Source: Streptomyces sp. 2131.1
GTDB taxonomy: Bacteria > Actinomycetota > Actinomycetes > Streptomycetales > Streptomycetaceae
Assembly: GCF_900105515.1 (NCBI RefSeq)
Contig: NZ_FNSY01000001.1
Location: forward strand, 4,514,001 to 4,578,000
Length of the DNA stretch: 64,000 nt
Direction: 5' to 3'
This document shows positions 1-8,895 of the stretch, piece by piece. The notes below the pieces were generated by a model. It made no database searches. It saw only the letters and a list, made by a program, of their open reading frames with translations, and was not told the DNA's origin. The position numbers and the translations under genes are program-made. How positions within the stretch are numbered: the stretch's first letter is position 1; every line of letters begins with the position of its first letter.

Positions 1-844
1 AGTCGCGGAAGATCTTGGCGAGGTCGCCCTTGGCGGTGGTCTCGACGCTGTCCGCCGCCTCCGTTGCGTGTGCCGTGCCGCCCTCCAGCTTCTGGAAGGC
101 CGGGGTCTCGTCGAGGCGCAGTCGCAGGTAGAGGCCGACGAGGCCGAGCGGTCCGGCGACGAGGAACGGGACGCGCCAGCCCCACGACTCCATCTGGGCG
201 TCGTTGAGGAGCGCGTACAGCAGGGTCACCAGGCCCGCCGCGCCGACGTAACCGGCGAGGGTGCCGAATTCCAGGAAGCTGCCGAAGAAGCCGCGTCGCT
301 TGTCGGGGGCGTACTCGGCGATGAAGGTCGACGCGCCGCCGTACTCGCCGCCCGTCGAGAAGCCCTGGAGCATGCGGAAGAAGATCAGCAGGACCGCGGC
401 CCAGACGCCGATGGTGGCGTGGGAGGGGATGAGGCCGATCGCGAAGGTGCCGGTCGCCATCAGGATCATGGTGAGGGCGAGGACCTTCTTGCGGCCGATC
501 TTGTCGCCCATCGGTCCGAAGAACATGCCGCCCAGGGGGCGTACGAGGAAGGCGACCGCGAAGGTGGCGAAGGAGGAGAGGAGCTGGGTCGTGTCGTTCC
601 CGGACGGGAAGAACACGTGTCCCAGGGTCGCGGCGAGGTAGGAGTAGATGCCGAAGTCGAACCACTCCATCGCGTTGCCGAGCGAGGCGGCCTTCACCGC
701 GCGCCTGACCGCCTGGTCGTCCGTGATGGTGATGTCCGTACGCCGGAGCTTGGGGTTCTGGCGTTTCCGGATCGCACGGAACAGTGCGGGGTGACGTTTG
801 ACCGCTTCAGGGTCGGCCACCTGGTGGGGGTCGGAGGCCGCCAT
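1..844 (-). CDS. MHS-family MFS transporter (ProP-like), 3' end cut by window
   Basis: Predicted proton symporter of the metabolite:H+ symporter branch of the major facilitator superfamily; such proteins take up proline/betaine, shikimate or citrate-type solutes, and the substrate cannot be read here. Seen: a polar cytoplasmic N-terminus of about 45 residues, then helix 1 with the family segment AMEWFDFGIYSYLA, the MFS loop motif GPMGDKIGRKK and GGEYGGA near helix 5. About 281 codons are present; the distal helices lie outside the window. The ATG is supported by AGGAAAGGA ending 7 nt upstream. Family assignment is secure, substrate is not. Confidence 0.9.
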   Translation of the reverse strand, partial: MAASDPHQVADPEAVKRHPALFRAIRKRQNPKLRRTDITITDDQAVRRAVKAASLGNAMEWFDFGIYSYLAATLGHVFFPSGNDTTQLLSSFATFAVAFLVRPLGGMFFGPMGDKIGRKKVLALTMILMATGTFAIGLIPSHATIGVWAAVLLIFFRMLQGFSTGGEYGGASTFIAEYAPDKRRGFFGSFLEFGTLAGYVGAAGLVTLLYALLNDAQMESWGWRVPFLVAGPLGLVGLYLRLRLDETPAFQKLEGGTAHATEAADSVETTAKGDLAKIFRD

Positions 845-1018
845 GGCCGGTTCCTTTCCTCGGCAACTGTTACAGGAAAGGCTTCTGCGCGGACATGGCG
901 GCCGCAAACCGGTTCGACGGGCGAATGCGATGTCCGTCACATGTTTTCGGCCATTCGGTCCAGTGAATGGCTCGTTCCGGTCTGTTCCACGGGGCTCTCG
1001 GCCGGACTGCCCCCGGTC

Positions 1019-1486
1019 TCAGATCTTGAGGTCCTTGATGATCTTGGCGACGTGGCCGGTGGCCTTGACGTTGTAGAAGGCGTGGGCGACCTTGCCGTCC
1101 TCGTCCACGACGATGGTGGAGCGGATGACGCCCGTCACCGTTTTGCCGTAGAGCTTCTTCTCGCCGAACGCGCCGTACGCCTCAAGAGTCTCCTTGGCCG
1201 GATCGCCCACCAGTGTGACCTTGAGGTTCTCCTTCTCGCGGAACTTCGCGAGCTTCTCCGGCTTGTCCGGGGAGACGCCGATGACGTCGTAGCCGGCCTC
1301 CGCGAGCAGGTCCAGGTTGTCCGTGAAGTCGCAGGCCTGCTTGGTGCAACCGGGGGTAAGAGCGGCGGGGTAGAAGTAGACGATGACCTTGCGGCCCTTG
1401 TGGTCCGCGAGTGAGACGTCGTTGCCGTCCGCGTCGGGCAGGGTGAAGGCGGGGGCGGTGTCGCCGGGCTCGAGACGCTCGCTCAT
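1019..1486 (-). CDS. bcp: Thioredoxin-dependent peroxiredoxin (Bcp/PrxQ)
   Basis: Cytosolic thiol peroxidase of the AhpC/TSA superfamily that reduces hydrogen peroxide and organic hydroperoxides using thioredoxin. The 155-aa product has the usual Bcp length. The peroxidatic and resolving cysteines are five residues apart in TPGCTKQACDF, the PrxQ arrangement. The frame is open further upstream, but the ATG giving MSERLEPGDTAPAF fits the family N-terminus, and a GAGGA stretch lies a few bases upstream. It is divergent from the following DUF3618 gene. Confidence 0.95.
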   Translation of the reverse strand: MSERLEPGDTAPAFTLPDADGNDVSLADHKGRKVIVYFYPAALTPGCTKQACDFTDNLDLLAEAGYDVIGVSPDKPEKLAKFREKENLKVTLVGDPAKETLEAYGAFGEKKLYGKTVTGVIRSTIVVDEDGKVAHAFYNVKATGHVAKIIKDLKI

Positions 1487-1613
1487 GGTTCTCCTCGTTG
1501 GTACGTGGGGTCTACGGGACCGAGCGTAATGGGGGTGCCGCCGGGTGCGGATGCGGCGGAACTGACAGACTGTCGATGAAGGTTTACCGGACGAGGACCA
1601 CGGAGGCGGCGCG

Positions 1614-1934
1614 GTGTCGGATGCCAGGACCCCTGCGCAGATCGAGGCGGACATCATCAGCAGGCGCGAGCAGCTTGCGGTGGTACTCGATGAGATCGGG
1701 GTGCGGGTGCACCCGAAGACGATCATCGGTGACGCGAAGGCGAAGGTCGCCGGGACCGTGGACCGGACGGCCGGACGCGCGTACGTGGCGGTGAACCGGG
1801 CCGTGTCGGACGTGAGGGCCCAGTTCGTGTCGGAGACGGGCAGCCCCCGGCTGGAGCGCGTGATTCCGGCGGCGCTGCTCGCGGTGGGCGTGGTCGGGCT
1901 GGTCGTCGCGTCCTCGCGGCGCGGCAGGCGCTGA
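1614..1934 (+). CDS. DUF3618 domain protein with C-terminal membrane helix
   Basis: 106-aa protein of the actinobacterial DUF3618 family. The N-terminus (MSDARTPAQIEADIISRREQ) is the conserved amphipathic region with the I-x-R-x-R-x-x-L pattern. A hydrophobic segment (about residues 82-98) followed by RRGRR predicts a C-terminal membrane anchor with a cytoplasmic tail. No biochemical function is established for the family. GTG start; divergent from bcp and just upstream of the GroES-like gene. Confidence 0.85.
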   Translation: MSDARTPAQIEADIISRREQLAVVLDEIGVRVHPKTIIGDAKAKVAGTVDRTAGRAYVAVNRAVSDVRAQFVSETGSPRLERVIPAALLAVGVVGLVVASSRRGRR

Positions 1935-1977
1935 CCCCTCGCGCGTGGGCGCCTCGCCGCCCGGTAGGTTGCGGGGC

Positions 1978-2316
1978 GTGAGCGAGAACACCGACGACAA
2001 GCTGCCCATCCGGATGCTGCACGACCGAGTGCTGGTCCGGTCCGAGTCGCCCGAGGGCGAGCGGCGTTCCGGCGGGGGCATTCTGATTCCCGCGACTGCC
2101 GCGGTCGGCCGTCGGCTGGCGTGGGCCGTGGTGGTCGCGGTGGGGCAGAACGTGCGGACGGTCGAGCCGGGTGACCGGGTGCTGTTCGACCCGGAGGACC
2201 GGGCGGAGGTCGAGGTGCGGGGTGTGGCGTACGTGCTGATGCGCGAGCGCGACCTGCACGCGGTGGCGGCGGACCGGTTCGAGGGTTCGGAGGACTCGAC
2301 CGGGCTGTATCTGTAG
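1978..2316 (+). CDS. GroES-like co-chaperone-fold protein
   Basis: 112-aa small protein of the GroES/Cpn10 fold. Family features seen: LHDRVLVRSESPEGERRSGG at the N-terminus (the Cpn10 start plus the mobile-loop region), VEPGDRVLF in the middle and a VLMRERDLHAV C-terminal strand. It differs from a housekeeping GroES in its mobile loop and there is no groEL beside it, so it is probably one of the stand-alone GroES-like paralogues common in Streptomyces. The GTG start is preferred over an upstream in-frame ATG because it gives a normal family N-terminus. A strong hairpin terminator follows. Confidence 0.85.
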   Translation: MSENTDDKLPIRMLHDRVLVRSESPEGERRSGGGILIPATAAVGRRLAWAVVVAVGQNVRTVEPGDRVLFDPEDRAEVEVRGVAYVLMRERDLHAVAADRFEGSEDSTGLYL

Positions 2317-2338
2317 AGCTGTGGATCTGTGGGCGAGG

Positions 2339-2368
2339 GGCCCGGTGACCGTTGTCACCGGGCCTTTT
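2339..2368 (+). terminator. Rho-independent terminator after GroES-like gene
   Basis: Perfect 11-bp inverted repeat (GGCCCGGTGAC / GTCACCGGGCC) with a CGTT loop followed by TTTT. It lies 22 bases past the stop codon and immediately upstream of the guanidine riboswitch, so it separates the two transcripts. Confidence 0.85.
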
Positions 2369-2393
2369 GCCTGTCCTTTGCTACGGTGGAAGG

Positions 2394-2437
2394 ACCCCGA
2401 CGAGACGCGCCGTACCGGGTTCCGCAAAGACGACGCA
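2394..2437 (+). promoter_or_regulatory. Guanidine-III riboswitch (ykkC-III)
   Basis: Matches the guanidine-III aptamer core: CCCCGACGAG, then GCGCCGTACCGGG and AAAGACGACGC in the known order and spacing. Helix P1 can form from ACCC (2394-2397) and GGGT (2417-2420). The pseudoknot helix pairs GCGCCGT (2407-2413) with ACGACGC (2430-2436), with one C-A mismatch. It ends 42 nt before the start of an SMR exporter gene, the expected downstream gene. In the known class, guanidine binding turns on translation by freeing the ribosome site. Assignment rests on consensus recall and pairing by eye. Confidence 0.85.
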
Positions 2438-2478
2438 TCCGTGTTGTTGGCGTGTTCTGTCTTGTCGGAGGTGCTGTC

Positions 2479-2799
2479 GTGGCGTGGGTTCTGCTGGTCG
2501 TCGCCGGTCTGCTGGAAGTGGCCTGGTCGATCGGGATGAAGTACACCGAGGGGTTCACCCGGCTGTGGCCGAGTGTGTTCACGGGCCTGGGGATCGTGGC
2601 GAGCATGATGCTGCTGTCGCATGCGGCCAGGACGCTGCCGATCGGTACGGCGTACGGGGTGTGGGTCGGGATCGGCGCGGCGGGTGCCGCGGTCCTGGGC
2701 ATGGTGGTGCTGCACGAGCCGGTGACGGCGGCCCGGATCTTCTTCGTGTGTCTGCTGCTGGTGGCGGTCGTGGGGCTGAAGGCGACCTCGGGGCACTGA
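2479..2799 (+). CDS. sugE: SMR-family guanidinium exporter (SugE/Gdx)
   Basis: Four-helix small multidrug resistance protein of about 106 residues, normal for the family, working as an antiparallel dimer in the membrane. Helix 1 carries the conserved glutamate and tryptophan in GLLEVAWSIGMKYTEGF, the Gdx-type sequence rather than the EmrE type. A guanidine-III riboswitch directly upstream supports guanidinium/H+ exchange as its job. GTG start with GGAGG a few bases upstream; the longer open frame would run through the riboswitch. Convergent with the penicillin-binding protein gene. Confidence 0.92.
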   Translation: MAWVLLVVAGLLEVAWSIGMKYTEGFTRLWPSVFTGLGIVASMMLLSHAARTLPIGTAYGVWVGIGAAGAAVLGMVVLHEPVTAARIFFVCLLLVAVVGLKATSGH

Positions 2800-2809
2800 G
2801 CCCGGTTTC

Positions 2810-5272
2810 TCAGGGGCGGGTGCTGGGGGTCCTGGTGCTCGGCGCCCTGGTGCTGGGTGCCCTGGTGCCGTGGGGTCCCTGGAAGTAGCCCTCGTCTCCG
2901 TCCCCGCCCTCGTCCTCGTCGCCCGTGTCGGTTCCGCCGTCCGTGGTGCCGTCGGGCGGGGTGTCCGTGGTGCCGGGGGTGGTGCGCGGGGCGGACGGGG
3001 TCCGGGACGGTGTCGTGGACGGGGTGCGGCGGGGGGTGGCCGTGGGGGTGCGGCGGCCGGTGTCGCCGGGGGCGGTGCCCTCGTCGGTGGGCAGTGCGGT
3101 GTCGTCGGTGCCCTCCTCGATGTCGAGGTCGAAGTCCTGGGCGGGGGTGCCGCGCAGGGCGGTGCCGACGTACTTGGCCCAGGTCTCGGCGGGGGCGCCG
3201 CCGCCGTTGATGCGGGGGAGTCCGAGGGCGCCGTAGAGGGGTTTCTGGGCGCCGGTGTCGGGGTCCTGGCCCATGACGGCGATGACGGTGGCGAGGTCGG
3301 GGGTGTAGCCGGCGAACCAGGCGGCCTTGTCCTCCTCGGCGGTGCCGGTCTTTCCGGCGGCGGGGCGCCCGGCGCCCTGGGCGGCGGTGCCGGTGCCGCC
3401 GTCGACGACGCTGCGGAGGATGGAGGTGGTGGTGTCGGCGGCCTCGCGGCTGACGGCCTGCTTGACCGTGCGGCCGGGGAGGGCGACGTTCTCGCCGTCC
3501 TTGGTGACCTTGCTGACGAGGACGTGGGCGCCGTGCTTGCCGTGGGCGGCGAGGGTCGCGTAGGCCTCGGTCATGTCGAGGACGCTGGCGGTGGCGACGC
3601 CGAGCGCGATGGAGGGGGTGGGGGTGAGGTCGGCGGTGTCCTTGGGGATGCCGAGGGAGACGGCGGTCTGCCGGACCTTCTCGGGGCCGACGTCCTCGGC
3701 CATCTGGGCGTAGACGGCGTTGACGGACTTGTCGGTGGCGGTGCGCACGGTGATGGGGCCGTAGCTGCGGTCGTCCTCGTTGGCGGGGTCGTAGCCGGTG
3801 GGGCCGTCGGGGCCTTCGACCATGCGCTTGTTGGTGCCGTCGTAGATGGTGCTGGGGGTGATGCGGCGGCCGTCCTGGGTGGTGGAGTCGTTGGCGACGG
3901 CCGAGGTGAAGACGAACGGCTTGAAGGTGGAGCCGACCTGGTAGTCGCGGCGGGTGGCGTTGTTGACGTACTGGCGGGTGTAGTCGATGCCGCCGTAGAG
4001 GGCGACGACGTGTCCGTTGGCGGGGTCGATGGAGGCGCCGCCGACGCGGACGTCGCGGTCGGCCGGGCGGTCGTCGTCGGTCTTGGACATGACGGTGTCG
4101 TCGACGGCTTCGACGAGGGCGTCCTGCTTCTTCTTCTGGAGGGTGGTGGTGATGCGGTAGCCGCGGGTGGCGAGGGTCTTCTCGTCGAGGATGTCGTTGT
4201 CGGTGAGGTAGTCCTCGACGGCCTTGACGATGTAGCCGCGCTGGCCGGAGAGGCTGTTGGCGGGCTTGACGGGGCCGGGTACGGGGAAGGTCGTCGCGGC
4301 GCGCTGTGCGGGGGTGAGCCACTTCTCCTTGACCATGCCGTCGAGGACGTAGTTCCAGCGGGCGAGGGCGGCGGGCTTGTTCTCGGGGTGGGCGACGACG
4401 TCGTAGGCGCTGGGAGCGTTGAGCAGGGAGGCGAGGTAGGCGCCCTGGGCGGTGGTGACGTCGCCGACGTCCTTGCCGTAGTAGGCCTGGGCGGCGGCCT
4501 GGATGCCGTAGGCGTTGCGGCCGAAGTAGCTGGTGTTGAGGTAGCCCTCCAGGATCTGGTCCTTGGACTGCTCGCGGTTGAGCTTGATCGAGATGAAGAA
4601 TTCCTTGATCTTGCGGACGACGGTCTGTTCCTGGCCCAGGTAGTAGTTCTTGACGTACTGCTGGGTGATGGTCGAGCCGCCCTGTTTGCCCTTGCCGGTG
4701 AGGGTGTTCCAGCCGGCCCGGAACATGGCCTTGATGTCGACGGCGCGTTCGGAGTAGAAGTCGCGGTCCTCGGCGGCGAGGACGGCGTGCTGGACGTTGC
4801 GGGGGACCTGGGCGAGCTTGATGTTCTCGCGATTGACGTCGCCGTCGCGGGCGATGACGCTGCCGTCGGCGTAGAGGTAGACGTTGGACTGGGCGGTGGC
4901 GCTGGCGTTGGCCGGGGGGATGTCGACGAGCTGGTAGCCGGCGAAGAAGCCGCCGACGAGGAGCAGGGCGAGGAGGAGGACGCCGCCGAGGACCATGCGC
5001 CAGGTGGGGACGAGCCGCCGCCAGCCGGTGCGCTTGGGTCGTTTCGTCTTCGCGGGCTTCTTCGCGCCTGAGGAGCCTGATGCGCCGGAGGCGCCTGCGG
5101 AGCCTGAGGCGTCGGTGGCACCGGCGGTGCCTGTGGCGTCGGAGGCGCCGGGGGTCTTCGCGCCCTCGCCTTCGGGGTCCGGTCCCGGGGCGGCGGCGTC
5201 GGCAGGCAGGTCCCGGGGGGTCCAGCCCGGGGGGTCGTTGTCCCCGTTCTGCTGCTGTGGCTCGTCGCTCAT
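2810..5272 (-). CDS. Class A penicillin-binding protein (transglycosylase/transpeptidase)
   Basis: Bifunctional peptidoglycan synthase that polymerises lipid II and cross-links stem peptides outside the membrane. Order: 90-residue cytoplasmic tail rich in Ala/Gly/Ser/Thr and lysine, one helix (about 93-115), GT51 domain with catalytic Glu168 in AAEDRDFYS and GGSTITQQ (198-205), then a transpeptidase domain with STFK (448-451), SVN (516-518) and KTGT (641-644). The last 90 residues are low-complexity Thr/Pro/Asp with a repeated APSTR motif. The ATG giving MSDEPQQQ is preferred to an upstream in-frame start because GAGGAG lies about 12 nt before it. 820 aa, usual for Streptomyces paralogues. 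Confidence 0.93.
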   Translation of the reverse strand: MSDEPQQQNGDNDPPGWTPRDLPADAAAPGPDPEGEGAKTPGASDATGTAGATDASGSAGASGASGSSGAKKPAKTKRPKRTGWRRLVPTWRMVLGGVLLLALLLVGGFFAGYQLVDIPPANASATAQSNVYLYADGSVIARDGDVNRENIKLAQVPRNVQHAVLAAEDRDFYSERAVDIKAMFRAGWNTLTGKGKQGGSTITQQYVKNYYLGQEQTVVRKIKEFFISIKLNREQSKDQILEGYLNTSYFGRNAYGIQAAAQAYYGKDVGDVTTAQGAYLASLLNAPSAYDVVAHPENKPAALARWNYVLDGMVKEKWLTPAQRAATTFPVPGPVKPANSLSGQRGYIVKAVEDYLTDNDILDEKTLATRGYRITTTLQKKKQDALVEAVDDTVMSKTDDDRPADRDVRVGGASIDPANGHVVALYGGIDYTRQYVNNATRRDYQVGSTFKPFVFTSAVANDSTTQDGRRITPSTIYDGTNKRMVEGPDGPTGYDPANEDDRSYGPITVRTATDKSVNAVYAQMAEDVGPEKVRQTAVSLGIPKDTADLTPTPSIALGVATASVLDMTEAYATLAAHGKHGAHVLVSKVTKDGENVALPGRTVKQAVSREAADTTTSILRSVVDGGTGTAAQGAGRPAAGKTGTAEEDKAAWFAGYTPDLATVIAVMGQDPDTGAQKPLYGALGLPRINGGGAPAETWAKYVGTALRGTPAQDFDLDIEEGTDDTALPTDEGTAPGDTGRRTPTATPRRTPSTTPSRTPSAPRTTPGTTDTPPDGTTDGGTDTGDEDEGGDGDEGYFQGPHGTRAPSTRAPSTRTPSTRP

Positions 5273-5444
5273 GTCGGTGCAGACTCCTCGGCCGCGGTCA
5301 GTTCCCCCATAGTGCCCTTTTTCATCCCATATCCCTTGGATCGACGGCGGAAAAGCGGTCGCGGCGGCCGTTGCCGCTGGACTAGGGTTCTGCGCTTTGG
5401 TGTCCACGCGCGGTGCGGCACCCGTTGACGGGGAGGCGGTTGCT

Positions 5445-6245
5445 GTGCGGCTGTACGCGGTGGTGGCGGCGGGTGGTTTCCGCCGCTATGCCACCTATCG
5501 GATCGAGACGGCGGCGGGGGTGTTCACCAACACCGTCTTCGGTTTCATCCTGGCCTACACCTTTGTGGCGTTGTGGGAGGAGCGGCCCCGGCTCGGCGGT
5601 TACGACATGCCCGAGGCGCTCACGTTCGTGTGGCTGGGCCAGGCGCTGCTGATGACGTGCGTGATGATGGGCGGCGGCTTCGAGGACGAGTTGATCGAGC
5701 GCATCCGCACGGGCGACATCGCGGTGGACCTCTACCGGCCGGTCGACCTGCAAATGTGGTGGCTGGCACAGGACTTGGGGCGCGCGGCCTTCCATCTGCT
5801 GGGGCGCGGGATCGTGCCGATGGTGTGCGGGGCGTTCGCCTTCGACCTGGCGCTGCCGGGTTCGCCGTGGCCGTGGCTGGCGTTCCTGGTGTCGGTGGCG
5901 CTGGGTGTGGTGGTGAGCTTCGCGATCCGCTATCTGGTGGCGCTGTCCGCCTTCTGGCTGATGGACGGGGCGGGCGCGGCGCAGATCTCCTTCCTGGCGG
6001 GGCTGTTCTTCTCGGGGATGCTGCTGCCTCTGACGCTGTTCCCGGGGCTGCTGGGTGAGGTGGCGCGGCTGTTGCCGTGGTCGACGATGCTCCAGGTGCC
6101 GGCCGATGTGTTCCTGGGCAAGCACACGGGCTGGGGTCTGGTGCGGGTGTACGTGTTCCAGGTGTCGTGGGCCGCGGTGTTGCTGCTGGTGGGGCGGATG
6201 GTGCAGGGCGTGGCGACGCGGAGGGTGGTGGTCCAGGGTGGCTGA
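5445..6245 (+). CDS. ABC-2 type exporter permease (first of pair)
   Basis: Integral membrane subunit, about six helices, of an uncharacterised ABC-2 exporter (COG4587/DUF990-type). It begins VRLYAVVAAGGFRRYATYR, typical of the family N-terminus, and contains the DLYRPVDLQMWW region after helix 2. The GTG is chosen because GGGAGG lies about 8 nt upstream; an in-frame start 48 nt earlier lacks a good site. It overlaps the next permease by 8 nt, so the two are translationally coupled. The cargo is unknown. Confidence 0.88.
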   Translation: MRLYAVVAAGGFRRYATYRIETAAGVFTNTVFGFILAYTFVALWEERPRLGGYDMPEALTFVWLGQALLMTCVMMGGGFEDELIERIRTGDIAVDLYRPVDLQMWWLAQDLGRAAFHLLGRGIVPMVCGAFAFDLALPGSPWPWLAFLVSVALGVVVSFAIRYLVALSAFWLMDGAGAAQISFLAGLFFSGMLLPLTLFPGLLGEVARLLPWSTMLQVPADVFLGKHTGWGLVRVYVFQVSWAAVLLLVGRMVQGVATRRVVVQGG

Positions 6246-7107
6246 GGTGGTGGAGGCGGCCGTGGCGGAGGCGCCGGGGACGGTGTTCGTCCCGAGGTCG
6301 CGGCTGGTGGAGGGGGTGCGGGCGTACGGGCTGATCGTGGCGATGTGGCTGCGCTCGACGATGGCCTACCGGGCGTCGTTCCTGATGACGGCGGTCGGGA
6401 ACTTCGCGGCGACGGCGTTCGACTTCGTGGCGATCATGCTGATGTTCGCGCACGTGGACGCGCTGGGTGGCTACACGCTCCCGGAGATCGCGTTGCTGTA
6501 CGGGGCGTCGGGTACGGCGTTCGGCCTGGCGGACCTGTTGATGGGGTCGATGGACCGGCTGGGCCGCCGGGTGCGCGACGGCACGCTGGACACGCTGCTG
6601 GTGCGGCCGGTCCCGGTCCTCGCGCAGGTGGCGGCGGACCGTTTCGCGCTGCGCAGGCTGGGGCGGATCACCCAGGGGCTGCTGGTGCTGGGCTACGGGC
6701 TGGTGGCCGTGGACATCGACTGGACCGTGGTGAAGGTGGTCGTGCTGCCGCTGATGCTGCTGAGCGGGTCGGTGATCTTCGGTTCGGTGTTCGTGGCGGG
6801 CGGGGCGTTCCAGTTCGTGGCGCAGGACGCCTCGCAGGTGCAGAACTCGTTCACGTACGGGGGCAACACGCTGCTCCAGTACCCGCCGACGATCTTCGCG
6901 AAGGACCTGGTGCGCGGGGTGACGTTCGTGGTGCCGCTGGCCTTCGTGAACTGGCTGCCGGCGCTGTACGTGCTGGGCCGGCAGCTGCCGCTGGGGCTGC
7001 CGGAGTGGGTGGCGTTCCTGCCGCCGGTGGTGGCCGCCGTCTGCGCGGCCGCGGCGGGACTGGCTTGGCGGACGGGGCTGAGGGCGTACCGGAGTACGGG
7101 AAGTTGA
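6238..7107 (+). CDS. ABC-2 type exporter permease (second of pair)
   Basis: 289-aa partner permease (COG3694-type) with a 40-residue cytoplasmic lead, then helices starting at MAYRASFLMTAVGNF. It contains RVRDGTLDTLLVRPVPVL, the cytoplasmic loop seen in both permeases of this family, and it probably heterodimerises with the preceding subunit. GTG start inside the end of the upstream gene gives the coupled overlap; an in-frame ATG further upstream lies within the first permease and is rejected. Confidence 0.88.
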   Translation: MAEVVEAAVAEAPGTVFVPRSRLVEGVRAYGLIVAMWLRSTMAYRASFLMTAVGNFAATAFDFVAIMLMFAHVDALGGYTLPEIALLYGASGTAFGLADLLMGSMDRLGRRVRDGTLDTLLVRPVPVLAQVAADRFALRRLGRITQGLLVLGYGLVAVDIDWTVVKVVVLPLMLLSGSVIFGSVFVAGGAFQFVAQDASQVQNSFTYGGNTLLQYPPTIFAKDLVRGVTFVVPLAFVNWLPALYVLGRQLPLGLPEWVAFLPPVVAAVCAAAAGLAWRTGLRAYRSTGS

Positions 7108-7127
7108 AGGACGGGAGAGGGAGCGGC

Positions 7128-8156
7128 ATGAGTACGGACACGGAAGCGAGCACGGCGGGGCATACGGGCGCCGGGCCGGCGTTCATCGAGCTGGACCGGC
7201 TGGAGAAGGTCTTCGACGTCCGCCGCCGGAAGGGCTTCCTGCGCGGCGAGCGGCGTCAGGTGCGGGCGGTCGACGGGATCAGTTTCCGGGTGGAGCGCGG
7301 CGAGATGGTCGGCTACATCGGGCCGAACGGCGCCGGGAAGTCGACGACGATCAAGATGCTGACGGGCATCCTCACCCCGAGCGGTGGTTCGCTGCGGGTC
7401 GCGGGCATCGATCCGTCGCGGGAGCGGACGCGGCTGGCGCACCGGATCGGTGTGGTCTTCGGCCAGCGCACGACGCTGTGGTGGGACCTGCCGCTGCGGG
7501 ACTCGTACCGGCTGATGCACCGGATGTACCGGGTGCCGGACGCGCGGTTCCGGGCGAACCTGGACCGGTGTGTCGAACTCCTGGACCTGGGCGAGCTGTT
7601 GGACGTACCGGTGCGGCAGTTGTCGCTGGGGCAGCGGATGCGCGGGGACATCGCGGCGGCGCTGCTGCACGATCCGGAGGTGCTGTACCTGGACGAGCCG
7701 ACGATCGGCCTGGACGTGGTGTCGAAGGCCAAGGTGCGGCAGTTCCTGCGGGACCTGAACGCGGAGCGCGGGACGACGGTGCTGCTGACGACCCATGACC
7801 TCACGGACATCGAGCAGTTGTGCAGCCGGGTGATGGTGATCGACCACGGGCGGCTGATGTACGACGGTGCGCTGGCGGGGCTGCACGAGGTGGGGGAGAG
7901 CGAGCGGACGCTCGTGGTCGATCTGGAGCGCGAACTGCCGCCGATCCGGCTGGAGTCGGAGACCTCGGTGCGGACGGTGAAGGTGGAGGGGCCGCGTCAG
8001 TGGCTGGCCTTCCCGGCGTCGGCGTCGGCGGCCCCGCTGGTGGCGCGGATCGCCGCGGAGTACCCGTTGGCGGACCTCTCGGTGCGGGAGCCGGACATCG
8101 AGGCCGTCATCGCCAAGATGTACGCGCGCGAGCGGCCGGGGGAGCCGGTGACGTGA
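7128..8156 (+). CDS. ABC exporter ATP-binding protein
   Basis: 342-aa nucleotide-binding subunit (COG4586-type) that energises the two permeases encoded just upstream. Seen in order: Walker A GPNGAGKST, Q-loop region GVVFGQRTTLWWDL, signature LSLGQRMR (a variant of LSGGQ normal for this subfamily), Walker B VLYLDEPTIGLD and the switch histidine in LLTTHDL. A C-terminal extension of about 90 residues follows the core ATPase. Start ATG preceded by GGGAGAGGGAG. Third gene of a compact operon. Confidence 0.92.
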   Translation: MSTDTEASTAGHTGAGPAFIELDRLEKVFDVRRRKGFLRGERRQVRAVDGISFRVERGEMVGYIGPNGAGKSTTIKMLTGILTPSGGSLRVAGIDPSRERTRLAHRIGVVFGQRTTLWWDLPLRDSYRLMHRMYRVPDARFRANLDRCVELLDLGELLDVPVRQLSLGQRMRGDIAAALLHDPEVLYLDEPTIGLDVVSKAKVRQFLRDLNAERGTTVLLTTHDLTDIEQLCSRVMVIDHGRLMYDGALAGLHEVGESERTLVVDLERELPPIRLESETSVRTVKVEGPRQWLAFPASASAAPLVARIAAEYPLADLSVREPDIEAVIAKMYARERPGEPVT

Positions 8157-8183
8157 GTGGACACGTTCAATAGGCTGCGCGGT

Positions 8184-8861
8184 ATGACGAGCGAACTCCC
8201 CGAGATGCGGGCCTCCGACGCCGAGCGTGAACGTGTTGCCGAGATCCTCCGGGAGGCGGTGGCCGAGGGCAGGCTGGAGATGGAGGAGTTCGACCAGCGT
8301 CTCGACAGCGCGTACAAGGCGCGTACGCACGGGGAGTTGGAGCCGCTCGTCCGCGATCTGCCGGCCGCCGGTTCCGCGTCGTCGTCACCGGCCGTGCGGC
8401 CCCGGTCCGGTTCGGCGGCCCGCTGGTCGGAGCGGGTCGGGAAGCCGGCCACGTCGAGCGGTGCCTTCGCGTTCTGGGGCGGGTTCGGCCGCCGGGGGAG
8501 CTGGACGGTCGGCCGGGTCTTCACCGCGTTCGCGATGTGGGGCGGCGGCCATATCGACCTGCGCGAGGCGAACTTCGAGGACCGCGAGACCGTCATCCGC
8601 TGCTTCACGATCATGGGCGGCATCCATGTGACGGTTCCGCCGGATCTGAACGTGGACGTCCGGGGCATCGGCATCATGGGCGGCTTCGGGGAGGACGCCA
8701 GGGACGAGACGGTCCCGGCACCGGACGCGCCCCGGGTGCGGATCACCGGGTTCGCGCTGATGGGCGGTGTCGGGGTGGAGCACAAGCGCAGCAAGGCGGA
8801 GAAGCAGCGGCTGCGGGAGGCCCAGCGCGAGCGGGGCCGCCTGGAGAAGGACGACCGGTAG
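8184..8861 (+). CDS. DUF1707 / LiaF-type C-terminal domain protein
   Basis: 225-aa cytoplasmic protein. The N-terminus (MRASDAERERVAEILREA ... EEFDQRLDSAY) is the DUF1707 (SHOCT-like) helical domain common in actinobacteria. A basic linker follows, and residues from about 100 on form the repetitive beta fold of the cell-wall-active-antibiotic-response family, with recurrent IMGG motifs (TIMGGIHV, GIMGGFGED, ALMGGVGV). The family is linked to envelope-stress sensing but the precise role is unknown. The ATG is favoured over the GTG 27 nt upstream. It may be read through from the ABC operon. Confidence 0.85.
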   Translation: MTSELPEMRASDAERERVAEILREAVAEGRLEMEEFDQRLDSAYKARTHGELEPLVRDLPAAGSASSSPAVRPRSGSAARWSERVGKPATSSGAFAFWGGFGRRGSWTVGRVFTAFAMWGGGHIDLREANFEDRETVIRCFTIMGGIHVTVPPDLNVDVRGIGIMGGFGEDARDETVPAPDAPRVRITGFALMGGVGVEHKRSKAEKQRLREAQRERGRLEKDDR

Positions 8862-8895
8862 CAGGCCGTCCGGCAGCCCCCGGAGGAAGCCGCCC

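Noticed and set aside
2870..5071. Long plus-strand open frame (about 730 codons, Gly/Val/Ala-rich)
   Set aside because: It is the antisense shadow of the penicillin-binding protein, whose strand has full catalytic motifs; high GC keeps the opposite frame open.
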